Source: Apoderus coryli
Lineage: Eukaryota; Arthropoda; Insecta; Coleoptera; Attelabidae
DNA: 64,000 nucleotides
Reading direction: 5' to 3'
Assembly: GCA_911728435.2 (NCBI GenBank)
Contig: OU452200.1
Coordinates: forward strand, 30,023,715 to 30,087,714
Part shown: positions 11,753-23,189 of the stretch, in pieces
Numbering within the stretch: position 1 is the stretch's first letter
Layout: each line of letters begins with the position of its first letter
Translations under genes and position numbers: made by a program
Notes under the pieces: generated by a model
What the model was told of the DNA's origin: nothing
What the model saw: only the letters and a program-made list of their open reading frames with translations
Databases searched by the model: none

Positions 11753-13832
11753 GTTATCCAAATATAATATTTTACAGAAACATATGCAACTGTGGTCGAA
11801 ACAAGAAACGACGCAAGGTGTGCAGGTTAGTTGCCCAGTTTATTCCATTTGCTGGTGGTTTTTGTTAGTGATTTCATCTGGATAACAGGTATGTTAAACC
11901 TTCAACTACCCTAAGATATTTGTTTGTATATGATCAGTATTTTAGGGATTAAATTTTCTTTTTTATTTTGCAGATATTTAATAAATTGTCACTGTCGCGT
12001 TATAGAAATGTGTTATATGTGCGTGTTAAAAAAATACATATTGTAATTTTTAATGTTGTCGAGCTACTCATTCTTTAAGTCTAAATGTGTTACATTCCTA
12101 AAAAAAATAGTGCTATGGGTTACGTGAGGCCTTATTATTGGTATGGAAAATGGTATCCAGGACGTTAAGCAAAGGAGCGAGTACCAGGTGTAAGTAATTT
12201 GAATATTGGTAACCTTTTAATGCCGGCCGGAACAAGGTCAAAACTTTATTTAATTCATTATCCTACTTGGTTTAGATAAAAATATTTAATAATGTAATAT
12301 AGAAAATTGTGTCCTCTAATATAAATTTCTGGCAGAAATCTAGTGATGGTTTAATTTATGTCCTTAACTGACAATTTCAAATCAAATAGAAAATATTTAA
12401 TTTTACCAGTCTTACACTTCATAGCTGAAAGTAGTTGTAAATGCTTTTCACAAACTTTTTTATAGAAGCAACTTTTTTAAAGACCCATTTCATCCTATTT
12501 TATGCCTGACCTCTAACTAATTCGAAAATAACATTTCGTATTTAGAAGTAGGTAGCCATTCAAAATTTTCTTTAACCGCGGATAATTCTATAATACGTTT
12601 CGATAAATCTAAGTATACATTTATTCAAAATTCAGCCTCAACTCAATGGCGTTACAGTCAGGTATCAATAATCGTCAAAAGATACCATTTTTCTTAGGTT
12701 ACACACTAATTCTTTCAAAAATTACATATGTTTGGAATGTAAGAAGAAAATTGGATAAAAGTATTCCTTTTGAACTATTTGCCCTGACAACCTTTTGTTT
12801 GAATAGACTAAGGTATGCCGGCCATCTGCCATTTGTGAATTCTTATTTTGACCAGGATTTTGTACTCATTTTTATTATCAACACAGTTCACGCTTTTCCA
12901 ATAAGCTCCATATTGTCATTAAAAAAAAAACTATATACACAGGTTGGCAGGTGCAAATAAAATTAAACGTTTTTATTATACACATTTCTGTCGTAAAACG
13001 AGTCTTAAAATTTTATGAAAAACTCTTTTTTTGTACATTTCAGGAGTGCCCATAGGCCCTAGTTTAGTTAAGGTTTAGGATGGAATGGAATGGTGTGGAG
13101 TGGAGTTTAATGCAGAAGTGTTAGTCACATGGTAAGTACTCCTAAAATAAATTAATTAATATTTGGAATAGTGCTTTTAAACTAGATGATTAGAACAAAA
13201 AAAAAAAAAAAACAGAAAAACAATCTGATTAAGTTGATAACTTCGTTATATTTTAAATTTTACTTTCTTTGTTACAGATATGTTAAATGATACAACGTTC
13301 GCCGGTAACGCGTAAAAGTAAGTGAGTTGTTTTATTTGCTCCTCGGAACTGTGGACTTTTGTGCGTTTTTGAGGTAGCAATTGCGATTTTCGAAGTCGTT
13401 GTTCGTTAAATTAATAAGTAGCTCGGCTCGTGATTGTAGTATCGAAAAACACTAAAATAAGGATTTCTATTGGACAATTGCAACATGCCGGCAGATGGAA
13501 GTGTGTTCAAAAAACTCCTGGTTTAGAAGAGGATATTCGAAACACTTGAGGTGTAAGTGAATTTAAAAATATTTGTATATACGAGTACATATTGCTGTTG
13601 ACAAAGAACGGAGTAGTAATTTTGTTTTTATCATCCTCTTACACTTAACAATTTAGCTGCTGGCATTTGATTGTTTGTTTATAACTTTTTTTAAATTATC
13701 GCGTATATCCACAATCATTTTACAAATAACTAAATTATTCACTGTGCTATTCAAAAAATATTAAAGTTGTACATACAATTAATAGATGCAGGGACATTGT
13801 GCATAAAATTTATAGATTTCCTTGCGTTCAAC

Positions 13833-13844
13833 TTATTTATAATA
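13833..13844. repeat. 12-bp target-site duplication, left copy (element C)
   Basis: TTATTTATAATA, repeated exactly at 14624-14635. The same site is uninterrupted in the other unit copies, for example near 5937-5949. Confidence 0.85.
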
Positions 13845-13943
13845 ATTTTCTGAAGTAATCCATCTATCGAGGAGTGAATGTTATTATTTGAATAAAACGA
13901 CGTCTACTCCACAAAATGATCTTTATATATACGTTGAAATGCT

Positions 13944-13995
13944 TATTAGTTGCCAGACATGTTTCGGACTACACGTCCATCATCAGTGGCTAAGG
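13944..13995 (-). ncRNA. Hammerhead ribozyme motif, element C left arm
   Basis: Minus strand: CUGAUGA, extra U, stem II GGAC/GUCC with loop GUGUA, GAAAC, stem III AC/GU with a 2-nt loop, triplet GUC, and stem I GCCA/UGGC extended by UUAG/CUAA across a small internal loop. GUC is the best-known cleavable triplet. Confidence 0.8.
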
Positions 13996-14512
13996 AACCT
14001 TGTATAATATAGTTAAATGTGAGGGTTACACTTCATATGAAATTAACATAGAGATTTTATATTGGTTTTAGATTTGAACGTTTATACAATATCACTTTTT
14101 GGAAAGTTGGTGTTAAATTAATAAAATGAAAAATAAAAATAAAATGGATTTAAATTATTTAAATTTGTAGATCATTTCTACTTGTATCATTAGTTTTCTC
14201 TTCTTTTTTCTCATCTTTGGGGAAAATGTTAAATTTGAAGTGAACTGGTAAGAGCCCACCAGTTCACTTCAAATTTAACATTTTCCTCAAAGATGAGAAA
14301 AAAGAAGAGAAAACTAATGATACAAGTAGAAATGATCTACAAATTTAAATAATTTAAATCCATTTTATTTTTATTTTTCATTTTATTAATTTAACACCAA
14401 CTTTCCAAAAACTGATATTGTATAAACGTTCAAATCTAAAACCAATATAAAATCTCTATGTTAATTTCATATGAAGTGTAACCCTCACATTTAACTATAT
14501 TATACAAGGTTC

Positions 14513-14564
14513 CTTAGCCACTGATGATGGACGTGTAGTCCGAAACATGTCTGGCAACTAATAA
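14513..14564 (+). ncRNA. Hammerhead ribozyme motif, element C right arm
   Basis: Inverted twin of 13944-13995 with identical core, stem II GGAC/GUCC, triplet GUC, and stem I GCCA/UGGC plus UUAG/CUAA. Confidence 0.8.
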
Positions 14565-14623
14565 GAATTTCAACGTATATATAAAGATCATTTTGTGGAG
14601 TAGACGTCGTTTTATTCAAATAA

Positions 14624-14635
14624 TTATTTATAATA
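14624..14635. repeat. 12-bp target-site duplication, right copy (element C)
   Basis: TTATTTATAATA, exact match to 13833-13844. Confidence 0.85.
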
Positions 14636-15148
14636 CTTTTACTTTTTTTCAGAAGTCCTGCTCTTGTCAGTAAAAGATTTTGAGAACCCTGAGCAACAAC
14701 AGAGGCACAGTAATTAATAGGAAGAATATTTGAGGCTGCTTTTTATAAATGTGCTAATTAAAATTAATAAAAACAATTTGATTCATACATAACAATTTTA
14801 TGTTATGTCTTCTCAACTTTAAACTCATGGATGTTGCAAAATTTTAAGTCCGCTTATGAGACGATTGATCTAATGAACATCATAACGCCACAAAATCAAT
14901 TTGTGAATTACCAGATATGATTTGCTTGAAGCAGGTGGGTTCAGTAATAATTTTGCATTAACTGTTAAAAATTAAAACCAATTGCTTTTGCAGATAGAGT
15001 TATCCTGTGCGAAGATACAACTAGCTGCGATACTGTTACAACCCGAAATGAATCCAGATACTCAAATATTTTTGCTTATTGCAGGTTAGTTTGATCCTAT
15101 AATATATTAGTTAATATATAAATGTTATCCAAATATAATATTTTACAG

Positions 15149-17168
15149 AAACATATGCAACGGTGGTCGAAAAATGAAACGACTCAAGGTGTGCAGGTCA
15201 GTTGCCCAGTTTATTCCATTTGCTGGTGGTTTTTATTAGTGATTTCATCTGGATAACAGGTATGTTAAACCTTCAACTACCCTAAGATATTTGTTTGTAT
15301 ATGATCAGTATTTTAGGGATTAAATTTTCTTTTTTTATTTTGCAGATATTTAATAAATTGTCACTGTCGCGTTATAGAAATGTGTTATATGTGCGTGTTA
15401 AAAAAATACATAATGTCATTTTTAATGTTGTCGAGCTACTCATTCTTTAAGTCTGAATGTGTTATATTCCTAAAAAAAAATAGTGCTATGGGTTACGTGA
15501 AGCCTGATTATTGGTATGGAAAATGGTATCCAGGACGTTAAGCAAAGGAGCGAGTATCAGGTGTAAGTAATTTGAATATTGGTAACCTTTTAATGCCGGC
15601 CGGAACAAGCTCAAAACTTTATTTAATTCATTATCCTACTTGGTTTAGATAAAAATATTTAATTTTACCAGTCTTACACTTCATAGCTGAAAGTAGTTGT
15701 AAATGCTTTTCACAAACTCTTTTATAGAAACAACTTTTTTAAAGACCCATTTCATCCTATTTTATGCCTGACCTCTAACTAATTCGAAAATAACATTTCG
15801 TATTTAGAAGTAGGTAGCCATTCAAAATTTTCTTTAAACAGGGATAATTCTATAGTACGTTTCGATAAATCTAAGTAAACATTTCTTCAAAATTCAGCCT
15901 CAACTCAATAGCGTTATACTCAGGAATCAATAATCGTCAAAATATACCATTTTTCTTAGATTACACACTAATTCTTTCAAAAATTACATGTTTGGAATCT
16001 AAGAAGAAAATTGGATAAAGGTATTGCTTTTGAACTATTTTCCCTGACAATCTTTTGTTTGAATAGACTAAGGTATGCCCGCCGTCTGCCATTTGTGAAT
16101 TCTTATTTTGGCCAGGATTTTTCACTCATGTTTATTATCAACACAGACGCTTTTCCAACAAAATAAGCCCCATATTGTCATTAAAAAAAACCATATACAG
16201 GTTGGCAGGTGCTAATAAAATTAAATGTTTTTATTATACACATTTCTGCCGTAAAACGAGTCTTAAAATTTTATGAAAACTTTTTTTTTGTACGTTTCAG
16301 GAGTGCCCATAAGCCCTAGTTTAGTTAAGGTTTAGGATGGAATGGAATGGGGTGGAGTGGAGTTTAGTGCAGAAGTGTTAGTCACATGGTAGGTACTCCT
16401 CCAATAAATTTATTAATAATTGCCATAGTGCTTTTAAATTAGATGATTAGAAGAAAATAAAAAACAGAAAAACAATCCGATTAAGCTGATAACTTCGGTA
16501 TATTTTAATTATTACTTTCTTTGTTACAGATATTTTAAATCATACAACGTTCGCCGGTTACGCGTCAAAATTAGTGAGTTATTTTATTTGCTCCTCGGAA
16601 CTGTGGACTTTTGTGAGTTTTTGAGGAGGCGATTTTCGACGTTCGTTAAATTAATAAGTAGCTCGGCTCGTGATTGTAGTATCGAAAAAACTAAAATGAG
16701 GATTTCTATTGGACAATTAATTGCAACATACTGGCAGATGGAAGTGTGTTAAAAAAACTCCTGGTTTAGAAGAGGATATTCTCACTTGAGGTGTAAGTGA
16801 ATTTAAAAATATTTGTATATAATACGACTACCTACTGATGTTGACAATGAACGGAGTAGTATTTTTGTCTTTATCATTCTCGTACAAGTAACAATTTGGC
16901 TGCAAATTATTCACGGCCATATTTAAAAAATATTACAGTTGTGCATACAATTGATAGATGTCCTTGCATTCAACTTATTTGTAATACATAGTTTTACTTT
17001 TTTGCAGGAATGCTGCCATTGCCAGTGAAAGTTTTTCAGAACCGTAGGCAACAGAAGAGGCACAGTAATCAATTGGAAGAACATTTACGGCTGCTCTGGC
17101 GAGACAATGAACGATGTATCATCCGCAAAGGGACATCATTTACTTATAAGATGAAAAAATCAGAGTAA
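15149..17168 (+). pseudogene. Gene-like unit, copy 3
   Basis: The third tandem copy, about 2.6 kb from copy 2 once element C is removed. Blocks: 15149-15196, 15346-15560 (includes a VKPDYWYGKWYPG-like stretch before a stop), 16301-16388, one beginning at 16530, and 17008-17164. All keep AG/GT splice borders. The last block is separately listed because it is open. The counterpart of the 14994 block is missing downstream. The unit is probably a truncated duplicate. Confidence 0.45.
17010..17168 (+). CDS. Open exon-like block of unknown gene (52 codons)
   Basis: After the acceptor TTTTTTGCAG the block opens with ATG at 17010 and runs open to a TAA at 17166. A GTAAGT donor overlaps the stop (GT at 17165), so in a spliced transcript the frame would probably continue into another exon. 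The peptide is basic, begins MLPLPVKVFQNRRQQKRH, and continues with an EEHLRLLWRDNERC stretch. The homologous blocks at 5965 and 14653 are frameshifted and stopped, so this is the best-preserved copy. I do not recognise the family. It may be one exon of a pseudogene. Confidence 0.35.
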   Translation: MLPLPVKVFQNRRQQKRHSNQLEEHLRLLWRDNERCIIRKGTSFTYKMKKSE

Positions 17169-17204
17169 GTTTTGTATTCTTTATTAATACAGTTTAAGAT
17201 ATCT

Positions 17205-17440
17205 TAATTTACTAAATGTTCAAAATGACCGCCGTTTGCTAAAACGCAATAAATAAGCCCATCATAAACGTGTTGCACTGAACGTTGGATATTCTCTGGA
17301 GGAATAATAATATAGGCTTCTGTCCTCAGATCTGCTCTTAATACCTTGATATCCAGTGATTCATTTTGATATACTATCTTTTAAATATTGCCATAACGAA
17401 AAATTGGGTGGGCCTGGGGGGTTTTAAGCGGTTGACGGTA
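17205..17440 (-). pseudogene. Tc1/mariner transposase C-terminal fragment
   Basis: Read on the minus strand, about 17210-17330 gives PPENIQRSVQHVYDGLIYC followed by ANGGHFEHL. This matches in pattern the C-terminal end of the intact 370-aa transposase at 52.4 kb (NVRNRFEQNLYYCMESNGSHFQHL). Upstream residues (LKVLRADLR-like) fit the preceding helix. Only the last 60-70 residues remain; the catalytic region is gone and no terminal repeats were seen. Confidence 0.65.
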
Positions 17441-18276
17441 CAAAAATAATGTATATCACAAAAAAAGCGCTTGAATTAGAACCTATTTATGTGTTTTTGC
17501 GATTTCGCAAGAAATAAAACGGAACATGAAAACATGAATTTTAATTCCATACATATATTCTATAACTTTCTTTAACTTGTATCAGTACCGCTCTATTTCG
17601 AAGATTAAGTTGCATACTATATATCATTCAAATAAATTAAAAATAATATATATTTGTTTGTTTAAAAACTTGTTGTATCGTTTGTCTAAGCTAGTGATCT
17701 ATTTTAGGTAGGCAAAAGTATAAATTATACGCCTAAATCTCACTCCGAACAGACGTATATGAATTTAAATTATCTGTTACAAGAGAAACGTTGAAAATGC
17801 AATTTACTCACTATTCGTTCTTTAAATCCAAAACGAATAATGAACACTTGAAATGCTAAAACGCTGCTTTACCTAATTCCCAGTGAGTGTCTTTGGGGCC
17901 CACAACCACAAGTTTATGCTATGTGATACTGTCTTTTAGAATTTATAGACCTTCTTCACTAAGCCATGGTCGAGTCAATTATTTAGATTTTATGGGGTCC
18001 TCTGTTGATCTTCCTTCGAACAATGAGTCCCAGAGAGATTTCTTTGTAGTTTTTTTTATTTTGCTTGTTATGCATGGAAAGATAATATGTATATATGTGA
18101 ACTTTACGACTAGTTTGCGTACAATCGAAATGAAATCAGATTAGTACTCTAGAGAATAGTAATAAATTTGTTGAGAGCTTATAATAGCAGGACGAAACAA
18201 ATAGAATGAGGGGGTTTGTCTAGATCATTTCAATGTATTTCATTTTTTGTTACTTTATTTGTACTATTACTATGTG
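17441..18276. other. No gene recognised
   Basis: AT-rich sequence. Short open frames (for example 17887-18144) have no recognisable domain or splice context. Confidence 0.5.
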
Positions 18277-18330
18277 TAGTGCATTTACATTATACTTTTG
18301 TTAAACCATAAGTATAATGTAAATGCACTA
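18277..18330. repeat. Perfect 21-bp hairpin
   Basis: TAGTGCATTTACATTATACT plus T (18277-18297) is exactly complementary to 18310-18330, separated by 12 nt. A small palindromic repeat, or possibly a small-RNA precursor. Confidence 0.8.
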
Positions 18331-19201
18331 ATATTTTGTATCATATTAATTTCTATAAAATTTTTTTTATTAGAATAAGGTAATATTCTTATATACAAAT
18401 AATGATTTTACATTAAAACAACTTAGATTCCAATGTTTAATAATTAATGTACATGTGACAAATAACCCCGACATGGGGGCTAGCTGTCACATAGCGCGGG
18501 GACTGTTCCATTTGAAAACGAAAAAAAACATAACATTTCGTGAATAACATGGTTTTAGCAGGAATTAAAGTTCATACATAAGTAAAACGATTATGCGTTC
18601 TAAAGCCAACGTTGGCCAGCTCCTTTGACTTGTGTTCAAAAGAATGCTCTCATAGCGAACATCGTCCAACGCGAACGTTTGCTATCTATTCCCAGCACTG
18701 GTGTTATATACGCGAACTAATACATGGCCAGCGTTGGCCGACGTTTGCCATGTCGTGTAGGTGCGGCTTTAAACTTTTTATAATATCGTGCAGGAGTCCG
18801 ATAATTAATGTTGTAATCTTGTGCGACATTCCTAATAGATTTTCCAGGTCCAACTTCTTCAACGGCTCTAAGCATAATATCTTTTTGTATATACCTATAG
18901 CAATAAACATATTCTTTCTTTGTTTATTCTTGAACCGTAATCCTAATTTTTTCAGTTGACTTTTCTTGGGGTGTTCGGTTCTTATAAAAAAAATGATTTA
19001 CAAAACTTTTTTAAATAAAAACATTGAACTAAAAATGGATATTGTTTTTATTTAAAAAAATTTATTTACAGATACCTATAATACTTACATTATGTATACT
19101 AGTCGTAGATAAAAATAAATTATTTTCATGTGGGGTTAGTTGATATATGTGTCACATACTAAACTCATATTTCCCCTAAGGTAAATTGATCTAACTTTAA
19201 C
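18331..19201. other. No gene recognised
   Basis: Contains paired CCAACGTTGGCC / CCAGCGTTGGCC motifs near 18606 and 18728. Overlapping short frames exist on both strands at 18.6-18.96 kb, but none has a domain I recognise. Confidence 0.4.
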
Positions 19202-19559
19202 TTACAGCCATTTGCACCGCTTACACTTAAAGTCCACTTAACGTTAAGTGGAACTTAAGTTGACGTATTATGTTGCACCGTCACTTATAACACACCAAAG
19301 TGGGACTTAAGTTAGGCCGAGGTAATCTACAGCTTAAGGTCCACTTAATTTATATCTAACCTCACTTTTTGTTTTGTTTTCCATTATTTTGTCTAGGTTT
19401 GTCAATAAACATTATTCTATGAGGTATGTTTACATTATGTTAGGTACTTGTTCTGTCCTAAATTTCACTTAAACATAATAGTACCTGCCTAATAATTTAT
19501 AATTATTTAATATTTCACATTATTATAGATATTTATAATGGATTTACGTTTAACTAAAT

Positions 19560-19588
19560 CATCGATGATGATGATGATGATGATGATT
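19560..19588 (+). repeat. GAT/ATG microsatellite
   Basis: About seven ATG/GAT units, probably encoding an acidic Asp run at the start of the Harbinger transposase relic. Confidence 0.7.
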
Positions 19589-19609
19589 TCGACGACATAA
19601 ATTTAGTTT

Positions 19610-19760
19610 TACCTATATGGGGTGCCGCGAAGAATATATTCGAGCTAATCATTTTGAGGACTTTGATAATTGGACGTTTTCTAAAATATAGGGTTGTCAA
19701 ACAAACGGCTATAGTGAACATTTTCCACGCTATATTGAATACCCTCACAACTTGTAATTA
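19610..19760 (+). pseudogene. Harbinger transposase N-terminal relic
   Basis: One plus-strand frame reads EEYIRANHFEDFDNWTFSK and then YRVVKQTAIVNIFHAI. This fits the start of Harbinger nucleases, where an N-(H/Y)F...F...(F/Y)RLSK segment is followed by a helix. The frame closes within about 50 codons and the DDE nuclease domain is absent. It sits between the Harbinger terminal repeats and beside the Myb-like relic. Confidence 0.6.
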
Positions 19761-19789
19761 GGAATTTTTTAAGCCAAAAGCAGTTTTTG

Positions 19790-20150
19790 TATTTACAAGG
19801 GCGAGTGCCAAATCACGGACGCAGTCTGCGATTATTGTACAAGGCCCACCCGCAGTTTTTTTTATTTCAGACTGTTCATCGGCTACCTCCCTTCGTAAAT
19901 GTTTCTTTATGTTTTCATAATATTTGCGTAAGGAATCATATTTTCGCGGATAATTGTATCTGGTGTTTCAGCATTAAACCGGTTTGAAATTATTTTCTAG
20001 ACCCTGTCTTTTTCTCGCCACATTTGGTTGTTGGAATTTTTACATTCTATTATTTCCTATATTCTAATACTATCCTCAGAAGTAATATTTTTTCCTATAG
20101 GAAAGATTGGGAGCCCGTTTCTTTGTCTCTTCCATCTTAAAATAAATGAA
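19790..20150 (-). pseudogene. Harbinger Myb/SANT-like accessory protein relic
   Basis: The minus strand carries KYDSLRKYYENIKKHLRREV, ADEQSEIKKTAGGPC and a preceding RKR-rich region. This resembles the Myb/SANT-like DNA-binding ORF of Harbinger elements, in which W/YENLK..RR is followed by a basic run and K-TGGGP. Several stops and frameshifts interrupt it upstream. In active elements this protein helps import the transposase and bind the ends. Confidence 0.6.
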
Positions 20151-20399
20151 TATATAATATATAAAAACTTAACACATTAAAATCAGAAACTAAAATAAAA
20201 ATAAATAATTCTTTAGGTTTTAGGTTAGCCAGCATTCTTTTCAACATGTTTGTATTAAAATGCGACGATGCCACATATTTCTTAAACTTAGCTAAGTATT
20301 GGCTAGTGCAATTCATATCCTAGATAAGGTCTACCTTATCTTAAGGTAGACCTTAGCTAAGTTGTAGATTTAAGCGAGGCGGTGCAAATGGCTGTTAAT

Positions 20400-23105
20400 C
20401 AACAAAACATGGTTAAAAATAACTTAAAAATATAATGATTTTATGGAAGGGTATAATGTGGATTTCACAACCATACCAATATTGTCCTTAGATTGTTTAT
20501 TTTGGATAAGATGTAAAAAAATTACAAATAATTTAAACATTTATTTACAATGATACACAAAGCTTTGTCACGGACATAACTATGTTTACCTACCGTAGGC
20601 GATATATTTATTGCTTTGCCGAAAGATGGAGTTTTAATACTTTTAACAAAATATATACTTAAGACTAGTCCCCTTCTGGTGAACCACCTTTCGGGTTATT
20701 GTACTGGAAGTATTTTTAGGAGTTTAAAAGCCTGCTACCGGAAAGATGATCGTAACAATGTGTATAACTGATATTTTAGAATGACATGAGATGGTTTTTC
20801 TAAAAAATAATACATACGGCTTGCATCTTTTTCAATTTCTTTAATTTCATTATTTTGCACACCACACCAAAAATTAATCGAGTACAGCTCATTTTGGACA
20901 CCCTGTTATATTTTCATGATAAATTTTCAGATGGACTTTTCTTTAGTTAGATCTTAAAATTTGCATCAAATTTATACCAAAATCGACCCGTAGCGTCATC
21001 GTGTACGTAATATAAGAGCCAGAACTATAACTTAGATTTACCGTCCCCAGAAGTTTCAAATATGTAGGTACTGTGTAACTAAAAATGCTCCGCTTTCTCC
21101 CCTACACCTATGGCCATTTAATTTAAAAAGTTTTCATAACAGTAGAGTATGTGAGTAGCTATAAAATTGAAAAACTTTTGACGTGCATAAAGTTCAGAAA
21201 ATGTACCTAACAAAAAACTGTTTTCAACATGACGGAATAAATATTTACCAATAAGATGCATTGTTACGGTTTAATTTTGCTGTTGTGACGTACCGGAGAA
21301 TATTGCTAAATCTTACCTGAATTCGGTCCGAGATAAGTATACTTTAGATACCGTAAAACTCTGCAGACTTTAACTGTTAGTAGCAGGATTGATTTTAAAT
21401 ACCCCAGAACATAACAAACCAAAAACAATAAACTATATTAAATTAGAAAAAATAACTAGCAAAACTACCTTTCTACTTGATTTTGTTCGTTTGTTTAGTT
21501 TAAATTTAATTAACACTAACACTAAAATTATTAACGAATTATTTATTGTTATTGTTTGTATACCTCCATATTACTGGTACTTTCGTACCTAATTTTAATT
21601 AGGTTGACTTTATTATCTGGTGTGCGCTAGAAGTCTGCTACCTCTTTCTAACGCTGCGGTTGCGGTTTTCCATCCTTGTTAATTTCAATATTTTGTTAAA
21701 ATTCGAGACATTTGGTTTTAATGTTTGCAAAATACCCTGGTGAGGGAATATTTGGTTGCGGCGCGTATTTGAATTTGGAGTTTTCTGAATTAATTTTATA
21801 TCACGTAAAACAGTCTGTTTTTCTGTTTCCTAACGTGGAATTTTCAGATTCGAGATGTTGATGTGGTGGCAGTAACCGATTGGGGACAAATATTTTCCAT
21901 TATGATTTGATTCCTGCTTTATTGTGTAGTAGCATTTGAATTTGTCGTGACGTATTGGCACCTTATTTCCGGAAAGGACCCGTAGCAGCATCGTTATTGG
22001 AGCAACTAATTCATTCGATTTGTGGATCGTGAGGTAGAAAAGTTGTTTAAGCTTTGAAAGCAGCCATTTTATGGGAACGTATCAACTTTTCATTGTGTTA
22101 TAATTGGTATGGTAGTGCAGTAGCTTGTGGTGGATGTTTTCGTGATAATACGGATTTAAAATAAGGCACCTAAAATACGGCCACAATCGTTTGTATTATT
22201 GTGTTCTGAAACCCTTTTTGGAAGGAAGTTGAATTATTGCTTTTTCTGGTTAACTATTCAATTGTGATGTATTCTTATAGTTTCTAAATTTATGATTTCT
22301 TATGCTTGTGCATTTATTTAAGTGTTAATTTCTATTAATGATTGTATTTTTATGAATGTGTTTCATACACGATTGAGTCCATAATTTTCTGGAGACATGT
22401 ATGAATATTTTCTAATGATATTTTAGGGCGATCAAATTCCTGCTGTCAAATTCCTGTGATTGAATTATTCCATCTATGTTGATGTGATTGTTGGATTGCG
22501 CAATCGAATGTTTGGAGGTTTGGAACCGGTGAGATAGAATATTATTGATTGTTCTACTGCTCGTATGTCGTTGGATTTGAAGTGGTCATCTTTAGTACCG
22601 GGATGGTTACAGATAAGTACCCCGTAGGGGAAGTTATGTTCAAGTTGTAACTGTAAGCGAATCTCTGCTGGTTTTGCCCCAAGTGACGTGCGGTTATGCT
22701 ATAACGTTTATTTTTATATTTAATAATATCATTTAGGTATACATAGTGAAGATTTAGTGTCTAATTGGCGATTTACACTATCGTCAATATTTTTGAATTT
22801 TTATGCCTTTATTTTTTTTGTAAACAAATTATTGTAAGCTAATCGGCTTAAAGTTATTTATACTTCTTTCCATAGGTTTAAACTAAAATTAGGGAAATAA
22901 AACTGAAATTCTTTTTTTATTAGACAGACAATTATTATGTACATGTTACGCCCTTATCAGTGTAGTATTTCAGTCAGGAATCTCACTGGGATTCATCTAA
23001 ACTTCTGTGTGTGATCGTGTTTATGTATATATGTACTTCATATTATAACCCTATTATCAGATTTATTTACATTATTAAACTTATATATTTTACTGAAAAT
23101 TTGAG
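20400..23105. other. No gene recognised
   Basis: About 2.7 kb of AT-rich DNA with slightly more balanced composition at 21.6-22.7 kb. A GGACACCCTGTTATATTTTC transposon-end-like sequence lies near 20897. Small open frames have no domains. Confidence 0.45.
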
Positions 23106-23109
23106 GAGT

Positions 23110-23187
23110 GTTTTGGCTTTGATTGTTCGCATTTCTTTTAACGCACCACCCAGCGTTAAAAGAAATGCGAACAATCAAAGCCAAAAC
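23110..23187. repeat. Perfect 35-bp hairpin with 8-nt loop
   Basis: 23110-23144 (starts GTTTTGGCTTTGATTGTTCG) is fully complementary to 23153-23187; the loop is ACCACCCA. Perfect pairing without flanking terminal repeats suggests a recent inverted duplication by template switching, or a hairpin RNA precursor. Confidence 0.85.
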
Positions 23188-23189
23188 CT

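Larger units (their letters stand above)
13845..14623. mobile_element. Hammerhead foldback element C
   Basis: A 779-bp insertion with arms of about 370 bp that are almost identical inverted repeats. The tail is on the left (reversed orientation: GAAGTAATCCAT, then GAGTGAATG), so the element points to the left. Each arm has the GTGGAGTAGACGTCG block and an outward-facing hammerhead. The centre is a short asymmetric GGTAAGAGCCCACC spacer. There is no reading frame. It interrupts an intron or exon edge of gene-like unit 2. The exact 12-bp duplication shows a clean insertion. Confidence 0.85.
11778..15084 (+). pseudogene. Gene-like unit, copy 2
   Basis: Exon-like blocks with splice consensus: 11778-11825 (acceptor TTTTACAG, donor GTTAGT), 11974-12187 (acceptor TTTTGCAG, donor GTGTAAGT), 13044-13131 (acceptor TTTCAG, donor GTAAGT), 13278-13317 (acceptor TTACAG, donor GTAAGT), a block from 14653 after TTTTTTTCAG, and 14994-15084 (acceptor TTTTGCAG, donor GTTAGT). 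The last block is open for 30 codons (begins IELSCAKIQL). The 11778 block is open in the phase that follows it (ETYATVVETRNDARCA). The 11974 block has early stops and the 14653 block is broken. A foldback element interrupts the unit at 13845. The family is not recognised. Confidence 0.45.
19205..20394. mobile_element. PIF/Harbinger-type DNA transposon, degenerate
   Basis: Perfect 16-bp terminal inverted repeats (CAGCCATTTGCACCGC at 19205-19220; its complement at 20379-20394) are flanked by the 3-bp target duplication TTA on both sides, the hallmark of PIF/Harbinger. Subterminal regions are rich in CTTAAG and CCACTTAA repeats, probably transposase-binding sites. Inside are a transposase N-terminal relic on the plus strand and a Myb/SANT-like relic on the minus strand, matching the two-gene plan of the superfamily. 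At 1,190 bp it has lost the catalytic core. Confidence 0.8.

Noticed and set aside
12646..12960. 104-codon plus-strand frame in the tandem unit
   Set aside because: It falls in an intron-like region, is broken by stops and deletions in the paralogous copy at about 15.9-16.2 kb, and has no domain.
18612..18959. Overlapping frames around paired CCAGCGTTGGCC motifs as a possible gene
   Set aside because: No domain recognised on either strand; the apparent openness is probably due to local repeats.
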